Part shown: positions 49,464 to 56,030 of the stretch, one piece after another
Layout: each line of letters opens with the position of its first letter
Numbering within the stretch: the stretch's first letter is position 1
Assembly (NCBI RefSeq): GCF_002277955.1
Contig: NZ_CP018477.1
Location: forward strand, 3,617,206-3,681,205
DNA length: 64,000 bases
Direction: 5' to 3'
Source: Thermogutta terrifontis
GTDB taxonomy: Bacteria > Planctomycetota > Planctomycetia > Pirellulales > Thermoguttaceae
Translations under genes and position numbers: made by a program
Notes under the pieces: model-generated
What the model saw: the letters and a program-made list of their open reading frames with translations, nothing else
Told to the model about the DNA's origin: nothing
Databases searched by the model: none

Positions 49464-50234
49464 ATGTTCGGGCGATCTTCTTTAACATGGTACCTTCGCG
49501 GCGTGGCAAGCGTTTCGCCGATTCTGGTCTATTTTCCATTATTTTGCGTTTTGGTGTTATCGCTTATTCATGGCTCTTGGGACCCTACCTTGTTTTCGGT
49601 AACCTTCGTGACGGGGATTGTCGTTTCACTAGCGATTCTTTATGTGGCAGCTTATTATGTGTATCGCGTTTACAACGATAGTCACCTTACACCCGACCAA
49701 AAGATAATATGGGCGCTGTTACTTCTGGGCTTCGCCCCAATAGGCTGCCCGTTGTTTTGGTGGACAATGGACAAACCCCAGACCAGTGATTTCACGGATG
49801 AGCTGACAAAGAGTGTGGCCGTTCAAAGGCAACCGTGTCACAATGCTGAGGAGCACGGAGGGCAGAAACCGACCCATGGTCGCGCGGCGACGCTCATCTT
49901 GGGTGCAGCCAGCCTCGGCTGGCTTCTTTTTGCCGGTGCCTTTGTGTTGGTGATGTTTTCGATTCTTATAGAGTGGAAGCCACCGCCGACGATTGGATTT
50001 GGTGTTATTCTTGTCGCAGGAATTGGGGGATTTGCGACGATGACTGTTGTGGCATATTTTTTGTACCATGTATCTAGAAATGGCTATCTGCGGCCGGACC
50101 AGAGGAAATTTTGGGCATTAGTGCTGGTTCTATTATGGCCATTGGCTGCCCCTGCTTACTGGTATTGTCATATTTACAAGGCAACTCGCGCGAATCGAAA
50201 ATGCCCACAGAGTACAAACATTGCCCGTAGCTAG
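49464..50234 (+). CDS. Six-helix membrane protein with internal duplication, candidate immunity 4
   Basis: 256 residues with six predicted membrane helices in two related halves. Each half ends with similar segments: YNDSHLTPDQKIIWALLLL...PLFWW and SRNGYLRPDQRKFWALVLV...PAYWY, resembling the PLDc_N-type D/P-x-x-K-x-x-W-A-L motif. A polar linker of about 45 residues joins the halves. The ATG at 49464 is used. Placement after the hydrophobic tip of cassette 4 suggests a membrane immunity protein. It overlaps the open frame of cassette 5. Confidence 0.6.
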   Translation: MFGRSSLTWYLRGVASVSPILVYFPLFCVLVLSLIHGSWDPTLFSVTFVTGIVVSLAILYVAAYYVYRVYNDSHLTPDQKIIWALLLLGFAPIGCPLFWWTMDKPQTSDFTDELTKSVAVQRQPCHNAEEHGGQKPTHGRAATLILGAASLGWLLFAGAFVLVMFSILIEWKPPPTIGFGVILVAGIGGFATMTVVAYFLYHVSRNGYLRPDQRKFWALVLVLLWPLAAPAYWYCHIYKATRANRKCPQSTNIARS

Positions 50235-51183
50235 ACGGCTAACCCTAATTGGACAGCGTGCTGTGAAGCCGCAAATTGTTACATGTTGCCCGCAGACGGG
50301 GGCGACCACCGTGGTCAATCATCTCATCTTTGACGCCTTCGGCCGGGTCACGTCGGAGAGTAATCCGACGATCGATAGTCTCTTCTTATTCACGGGTAGG
50401 CCATTCGATAGTGACACTCAACTTCAAAACAACCTCAACCGCTGGTACGATACCCCTGTCGGCCGCTGGCTGAGCGAAGACCCGATCCAATTCGGTGGTG
50501 GGGTGAACCTGTATGTTTACTGCGGCAATAGCCCGGGGACGATTCCCGATCCCACCGGCGAAGGGGCAGCCGAATGGGAACCCGTCCGGTATTATTCTCT
50601 CCGGGTAGGAGCTCGGCCTCGGGTAAACGAAGGCAAATGGGGGGGCTTCAGGGCCGTCATCAATTGGATTGTAGAACCTCGCCCCATCATGCCGCCAAAA
50701 CACACAGGCCTTCCCTCGACAAGCTGGATTATACAGTATGTCACGGCTGAGTTCGATGTCAGGGATGCAAACGGCAACAGAATTCACGATCCGCGGGATG
50801 ATGGAAGGTGGGGCTATTGGGAAGCGTGGGAAGTGCGGCCAGGTCAGCCATCCCCAGTGACCAGGCCGGGAGTGGCTGTCGATGACGAATTCAGCCAGCC
50901 TAATGGCCTCCCAGACACTTGCGGCACCATCGTGATGACAGGATTTGCCGCGTTCTATCCATACACGAACTTGCCGGCCGACTTTGTTCCCAACAATCCG
51001 ATGACCCATGCGGGGGAGTTGCGTTCTACAAGAAACGCCAACGCGTTTGCGGGGCTTCAGCCGAGGTCGGGTACCTTTGTTCGTAAAGTCATAGCGACAT
51101 GGACAACGTCCGGCGCAACACGTGTTGTGCAGATGTTGTTCGCTGGAGAGCTCCCGGAGCCATGGCCAGGTAATATTGCGTGA
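50221..51183 (+). CDS. Orphan RHS tip cassette 5
   Basis: The core joins at TGATTVVNHLIFDAFG (about 50305) and ends in a variant core end (DPIQFGGGVNLYVYCGN). It lacks the 50-bp insertion found at this point in cassettes 3 and 7, so it shows the ancestral join. The tip (about 205 residues after DPTGE) is beta-rich with many Trp and Pro (WEPVRYYSLRVGARPRV, WIIQYVTAEFDVRDANGN, GYWEAWEVRPGQ). No toxin family is recognised. The tip is followed 26 nt later by a duplicated-domain exported protein. Confidence 0.68.
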   Translation: MPVARRLTLIGQRAVKPQIVTCCPQTGATTVVNHLIFDAFGRVTSESNPTIDSLFLFTGRPFDSDTQLQNNLNRWYDTPVGRWLSEDPIQFGGGVNLYVYCGNSPGTIPDPTGEGAAEWEPVRYYSLRVGARPRVNEGKWGGFRAVINWIVEPRPIMPPKHTGLPSTSWIIQYVTAEFDVRDANGNRIHDPRDDGRWGYWEAWEVRPGQPSPVTRPGVAVDDEFSQPNGLPDTCGTIVMTGFAAFYPYTNLPADFVPNNPMTHAGELRSTRNANAFAGLQPRSGTFVRKVIATWTTSGATRVVQMLFAGELPEPWPGNIA

Positions 51184-51209
51184 TGCCTTTGTAGCTGAAA
51201 AAGTGTCTT

Positions 51210-52199
51210 ATGCGTGTCGTCTCAAATTTGTTTTTCGCGATTGCGGTTGTTCTGGGGCCTCGTTGTCCTGACGTAGAGCCGGGCCCTGCTATAACGTGGG
51301 AGGACTGCTCTCCGGACACAAGGGTGTTCTCCACAGAGATTTCCTGGGAAGCTTTGGACGGATCTCCCCCCTGGCGTGAGAGCGAGCCGAATCCGCCTTT
51401 TCCGGCCAGAAAGGCACTCAAACTTGCGGAGAAGGAAAAGTCCCGACTGGTCAAGGACTCGCCACAGCATGGTATTTTTTGGTACCTGGATAAAGTTAGG
51501 CTTAGGCCCTGGGAGGACCACTGGTATTGGGAAATTTCCTATAAGGTCCACTATGACCGCGACGAGCTGTATGGGCTCACGCTTGCGGTGCTGCTGGATG
51601 GGACGCTCGTTCAGCCCAGGGAGTATGGTATACGGGATGACGAGTCGCCGTCGATCTATTGGGCAACAAGACCGGGCACTCCGTCATTGCCGGTAAGAGA
51701 AAAGGTGTACAGCTCGTTTAATGGCCGGGACTTTGTCACCACGATATCCTGCGAAATGCTTCGGCGCAGTCCGCCGTGGCGACCGAATGAAGCGAATCCG
51801 CCCCTGTCGGCCAGAAAGGCACTTGCCCTGGCCGAGCGGGAGAAGGCGAGACTGCTCAGGTCTTCTGCCGACAGAGACACGCTATGGTCCCTGGAAGGCA
51901 TCAGCCTCGTGCCGCGCGCGGGTGATCGGTGGTATTGGGTCATCGAGTATTGGGGTAGGCCAGGCGGAGCATTGGGGGGCTTGCCCTCCATTCTCAATGT
52001 TGTAGTACTGATGGACGGGACGGTGGTTCCGCCGAAGGGGTTACGCCACCCCGGCTCACGTTTCACGAACGGTCGTGCTGCTCCACCGAGGGAGGGAAAT
52101 GGGGCCTCAGGGAGCAATGACGCCAACGAGACTTGTCAGAAAAAGCGCGGTTCAGGAGGCGCCGGCCAAAACGATCACTTACCCAACCAACCCCGATGA
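51210..52199 (+). CDS. Exported protein with tandem-duplicated domain, candidate immunity 5
   Basis: 329 residues. A hydrophobic leader (VVSNLFFAIAVVLG) precedes two homologous units of about 120 residues: the first has FSTEISWEALDGSPPWRESE, RKALKLAEKEKSRLV and LDGTLVQP; the second has FVTTISCEMLRRSPPWRPNE, RKALALAEREKARLL and MDGTVVPP. The C-terminal 50 residues are low-complexity. No family is recognised. The doubled architecture parallels that of candidate immunity 4. The end overlaps the open frame upstream of cassette 6 by 67 nt. Confidence 0.6.
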   Translation: MRVVSNLFFAIAVVLGPRCPDVEPGPAITWEDCSPDTRVFSTEISWEALDGSPPWRESEPNPPFPARKALKLAEKEKSRLVKDSPQHGIFWYLDKVRLRPWEDHWYWEISYKVHYDRDELYGLTLAVLLDGTLVQPREYGIRDDESPSIYWATRPGTPSLPVREKVYSSFNGRDFVTTISCEMLRRSPPWRPNEANPPLSARKALALAEREKARLLRSSADRDTLWSLEGISLVPRAGDRWYWVIEYWGRPGGALGGLPSILNVVVLMDGTVVPPKGLRHPGSRFTNGRAAPPREGNGASGSNDANETCQKKRGSGGAGQNDHLPNQPR

Positions 52200-53284
52200 A
52201 CGCACGTGCCGGGCTGTTTGGCGAGCAGCTTCGAGCACCCTCAGATCGGCCACCTCCGCCAGCGGTATTTTGGGGCCCGGCGGTGGATCAGATCCTGGCC
52301 GAGGAGACCGTTGACGGCGGCACGGCCGACCTTGTACAGTGGACGCTGACGGACCACCTGAACACGGTCCGGGACATTGCCAAGTATAATTCGGGCAGCG
52401 ACATGACCACCGCGGTCAACCATCTTATCTACGACGCCTTCGGCCGGGTCACGTCGGAGAGTAATCCGACGATCGATAGTCTCTTCTTATTCACGGGTAG
52501 ACCATTTGATAGTGACACGCAACTTCAAAACAACCTCAACCGCTGGTACGATGCCCGGGTTGGCCGCTGGCTGAGCGCGGATCCCATCGGCTTCGCTGGT
52601 GGGGACGGGAATTTGTATCGGTATGTGGGGAATGGTGTAATACTCCGTGGCGACTGGTTGGGATTGATCACACCTGGGACCAACCATATTCTCCTGCCGG
52701 GGGGGTCGCAATATGTCTATGGTGGACACTGGACGTGGGATGACTTCCTGTTGCATTATATGTTAGGTGGGGGTGAAGTCACTTTGGCACAGATCGGTCT
52801 TCATGACACGTTCTGGAATTCACCTGATGTTCAACGATCGCAGCAACACTTTGGTCGGAAAATTGTTTCGATGCTGCACGGTGTCATGCAGGGCGCGGAC
52901 TGTGACGTTACGTCCTTTCCCTGGTGGTATCACGATACGGACGTAGTAAATTCTACGTTCGTGATATATCCACTCGGGCGTAGCACTTTTTTCCGCCGAG
53001 TGCTGTGCGAAGTGAATGTGAAAACCGGACACGAATGTTGTGCCAACAAAAATAGGCCGGCGATAGAGTATTCCGCCGAGTGTAAGTTAACGTTTGAGAT
53101 CAAAGATGAGTTCGCTGATCCCCTTGATCTAGAGGAGTGGTTCGGCATCACATTCGAATTTGGGCATGTTTATCCAATTGTGTCCCGTCGTGACTACGGC
53201 ATCTACGTGCAAGGGAATACTTGCGAGGAGGGACCCGCTATTACAGCGACTACGCTTCACCCGTTGATATCGGCTGGAAGGTGA
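52133..53284 (+). CDS. Orphan RHS tip cassette 6, full-length core block
   Basis: The core block (52268-52634) is as long as in cassette 2, beginning at WGPAVDQILAEE. Codons from 52133 to 52268 are unique and probably untranslated. The core end differs by one residue (LSADPIGFAGG for LSEDPIGF). The tip (about 215 residues) starts after GDWLGLITPGTNHI and includes YVYGGHWTWDDFLLHYMLGGG, WYHDTDVV and two Cys pairs (VKTGHECC, TCEEG). Clustered histidines and acidic residues (HWTWDDFLLHY) could form a metal or catalytic site. Family unknown. Confidence 0.7.
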   Translation: MSEKARFRRRRPKRSLTQPTPMNARAGLFGEQLRAPSDRPPPPAVFWGPAVDQILAEETVDGGTADLVQWTLTDHLNTVRDIAKYNSGSDMTTAVNHLIYDAFGRVTSESNPTIDSLFLFTGRPFDSDTQLQNNLNRWYDARVGRWLSADPIGFAGGDGNLYRYVGNGVILRGDWLGLITPGTNHILLPGGSQYVYGGHWTWDDFLLHYMLGGGEVTLAQIGLHDTFWNSPDVQRSQQHFGRKIVSMLHGVMQGADCDVTSFPWWYHDTDVVNSTFVIYPLGRSTFFRRVLCEVNVKTGHECCANKNRPAIEYSAECKLTFEIKDEFADPLDLEEWFGITFEFGHVYPIVSRRDYGIYVQGNTCEEGPAITATTLHPLISAGR

Positions 53285-53323
53285 TTTACTTCGACATCCT
53301 TGCCATCATTGGGAGTAGCCAAG

Positions 53324-53755
53324 ATGGATGAGCGTCATGTCCAATACCAAAAGGCATCCATCCCATGGCCGGAACGGGTGCTTGTATGCTGCGCCATACT
53401 CGCTGGATTGTTGGCCTGGGCTGCCGGTCTTCGGCGGGGGGAGTGTATCGAGGTATGCCTTTTCCTAACTGGCGAAGCCGTGGCCGTTCCGTTGGTTTGC
53501 GCAGGATTAGCGGCATTGTTGAGACAAAAAGACGGCGTCAAGTCCTCCATCCGATTCTCTCGACCCGCATCCGTTGTGGGAGTTATCTTTGTCCTTGGAT
53601 ATCTGGCTCCGATTTTTAGGGGACCTCCAAATCCAGACACGGCAGCGCATTTGGCACTATTTGCGTACCCTATCATACAGGCGCTATTGTGCATAGGTAT
53701 CTACGTTGCGGTGACATTATACGAGGTGTTGTTTCTCGGCTACAGACTACGGTAA
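53324..53755 (+). CDS. Four-helix membrane protein, candidate immunity 6
   Basis: 143 residues with about four hydrophobic helices (residues 17-35, 45-62, 80-97 and 112-135). gggag precedes the ATG at 53324. No family is recognised. It follows cassette 6 by 39 nt, the immunity position, which suggests the tip acts at the cytoplasmic membrane or from the periplasm. Confidence 0.6.
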   Translation: MDERHVQYQKASIPWPERVLVCCAILAGLLAWAAGLRRGECIEVCLFLTGEAVAVPLVCAGLAALLRQKDGVKSSIRFSRPASVVGVIFVLGYLAPIFRGPPNPDTAAHLALFAYPIIQALLCIGIYVAVTLYEVLFLGYRLR

Positions 53756-53960
53756 ATGGCTCTGCATTTACTAACCCTGTATAACCCTGTGCATCATTAA
53801 CGATCCATCTCACATACCGCTCTCCACGGCTTTGGAAGAGGTAATACAGCGAACGACGGTTGCCCGGGCACCAATAATGAAAACTCCGATTCGGCAAAGC
53901 AAGTAAACACAGATCGGATTATCGCAGATTCGATAACAGAAATCGCGGCCGATATTTAAA

Positions 53961-54635
53961 CACCGCGCGGGATATTGCCAAGTTTGACCCGCAGACGGTT
54001 TTCAGCGTGGTCGCAAGACCGGACAACCCAGATTTGGCGGAGGCAAGGGGGCGACTAAAGTGGTCAATTGTCCTATCTACGACGCTTTTGGCAGGGTGAC
54101 GTCGGAGAGTAATTTGGCGAGAGGGGACGTCTTCTACTGTGATAACTGGCCGTTATTAGTCGGTAATAGTCTCTTCTTATTCACCGGTAGGCCCTTCGAT
54201 AGTGACACTCAACTTCAAAACAACCTCAACCGCTGGTACGATGCCCGCGTCGGCCGCTGGCTGAGCGAGGACCCGATCGGCTTTGCCGGTGGGGATGGGA
54301 ATTTGTATCGGTATGTGGGGAATCGTTCCACCGCTTTTATTGATCCGACTGGCTGCGTCAGTTCACTCCAGGGTTGCCTAAAGAGTCCTGCCGCGCTTTG
54401 GTGCTGTATTGAAACTGGTGTGATAAACAAAGGGCAGGTTGTCAATCATATAAGGAACTTGGGACAGGACGGTGTTGTGAAGCTGCTGACAAAATGGGGC
54501 GGAACGGTAGTGAAAGGTGGCGGAAAGGGTAGTCACGTCAAAGTCATATTGCAAAATGAGCCGTTTATTGTTCCACAGGAAATAAGTATTGGTGTTGCCC
54601 AAAAGACCGTAAATCAGATTTTGTCGCTTAATTGA
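53961..54635 (+). CDS. Orphan RHS tip cassette 7, HicA-like tip, frame-disrupted core
   Basis: A core remnant starts at 53961 (cgcgcgggatattgccaag) and carries the same 50-bp frame-shifting insertion as cassette 3. The open part runs from about 54060 (IYDAFGRVTSESN) with an insert ending PLLVGNSLFLFTG, to 54325. The tip (about 95 residues after DPTG) ends GGTVVKGGGKGSHVKVIL...FIVPQEISIGVAQKTVNQIL. This matches the HicA mRNA-interferase layout: a small double-stranded-RNA-binding-like fold with G-S-H-x-K (catalytic His), a V/I-P strand and a final helix. A translated RNase tip is a reasonable inference. The partner at 54680 is the candidate immunity gene. Confidence 0.68.
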
Positions 54636-54679
54636 GGCTGCACACTTTCTTTGCTTCAGTGATCCATATCCGTGCGTTT

Positions 54680-54946
54680 ATGGCCGAATACGATTACACC
54701 CTGGAGTTCTTTCCTGGTATCACCCGAGAGACCCTTGATCGATTCATGGATGACCTTCTGGAAGAGCTGGAATCACAAGGGATCATCGCCGGTGGTGGTT
54801 ACAATACAACTTGCGCTAACTTGGCAATGACTTGCGAATCGCAGAGCACGAGAGTGGCCGAAACAATTCGTCGCACGATTATGGCCGTGAACGACCGCTA
54901 CCATTGTGTGAGCCAGTGGAGGGAAGGGGTCGTCGATGACGACTAG
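54680..54946 (+). CDS. DUF469/YggL-like small protein, candidate immunity 7
   Basis: 88 residues from the ATG at 54680 (MAEYDYTLEFFPG). The pattern FPGITRETLDRFMDDLLEELESQGIIAGGGY resembles YggL/DUF469 proteins. It is soluble, acidic, with no signal peptide, so it would act in the cytoplasm, matching a cytoplasm-acting RNase-like tip. The similarity is by eye only. Confidence 0.55.
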   Translation: MAEYDYTLEFFPGITRETLDRFMDDLLEELESQGIIAGGGYNTTCANLAMTCESQSTRVAETIRRTIMAVNDRYHCVSQWREGVVDDD

Positions 54947-55150
54947 GGAAATCTAACTGAACCTTGCTTTGCGGTCGGCTCGCTACTCAATCTGGAAGGT
55001 GACCAACGTATATAGTACGGAAACCATTCGGTGAGGTGTGATAGATGGTTCAGTGTTCTTGTGGCTAGGCGAGTGCTCAACCTTAACCTCGTCTGACGGC
55101 GCAATAGCAAGATACTGTCTGAAGGTACCATCGATCATAACCTAGGAATA

Positions 55151-55418
55151 CATTGACAACGGGCCTGATGAAACCGTACAGTGGACCTTGACGGACCACC
55201 TGAACACGGTTCGGGATATTGCGAAGTACGATCCGGGCAGCGACATGACGACCGTGGTCAATCATCTTATCTACGATGCCTTTGGCCGGGTGACGTCGGA
55301 GAGTAGTCCGGCGGTGGATAGTCTCTTTTTATTCACCGGTAGACCGTTCGATAGTTGGACAAGCGGACCGACAGGCAGGTCCCTGCGAAGCGGTGTTTCC
55401 CCGCGAGGGGGTTTCTGA
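55151..55418 (+). pseudogene. Truncated RHS tip cassette 8 (core only)
   Basis: The core sequence starts at 55151 (attgacaacgg, matching the resident V-D-N-G variant rather than the V-D-G-G of cassettes 1, 2 and 6) and ends abruptly after FTGRPFDS (55354). The last third of the core, the tip and any immunity gene are missing; 21 unrelated codons follow to a stop at 55418. REP-like sequence lies just downstream, so deletion or insertion here removed the tip. Confidence 0.75.
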
Positions 55419-56030
55419 AAAATCGGAGGGGCACGCTTGTCGTGCCCGGTGTCCCCCTGGTTACGGGGCGTCACCATCGTGGCAGGGGCCATTCACGAAT
55501 TGCCCCTACCGGTGAACCCGTGTCGTACCCGGGAAGACGTGGTAAGAGGAAGTTTGCCTATTTTAACGAAATTGGGCGCTGTTGCGCGCCCCGGCGAAAA
55601 TAGGTAAACTTTTGGCTGGGCGCCAGAGCCATGGAACCCATCGGCGGGTCGGGTTCCACCCCGACCGATTGCCTTGGTTTCACCCGGGCTATTGGGTTGG
55701 AAGGTCGCATGCCACCCCGACCGGTGGCATTCCCACCAACGGCCGACGTAGAAATCGGCCCTCCATAGGTCGGATTGGCCGGCGTGGAAGCCGTCCCTCC
55801 AACAGGCCCGGATTCCACGACCAGCATCCCGGTTGCATCCGAATCATAGGAGGCATTGGAGGGCCCGGTTCCGCCCGGGGCGGTTGAGTTGGTCCCATTC
55901 GAGAGACGGGCCACGGGCCTTACCGGGATTACTGGTCTAGGGTATCTTGGCCGCGGTAAGATCTCTTCTGTTGGAATAAGTGGAAGACTCGGGCAATCGT
56001 CCATCATTTAGGGTTACTGGGGAACGATAC
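55419..56030. other. Gene-free region with REP-like element and strong hairpin
   Basis: About 610 nt. An imperfect 30-nt inverted repeat (ggcaggggcc...tgcccctacc, 55481-55510) resembles the palindrome inside the transposase-like gene at 59.3 kb. At 55551-55610 a second structure pairs agtttgcctatttt with aaaataggtaaact at 13 of 14 positions, with an inner gggcgc/gcgccc stem. The rest is GC-rich, with a 150-codon minus-strand frame that is low-complexity and judged non-coding. Confidence 0.6.

Noticed and set aside
55558-56007. 149-codon minus-strand frame rich in Pro, Gly, Ser and Thr
   Set aside because: Low complexity, no start signal, and it includes the hairpin at 55551-55610; probably non-coding.
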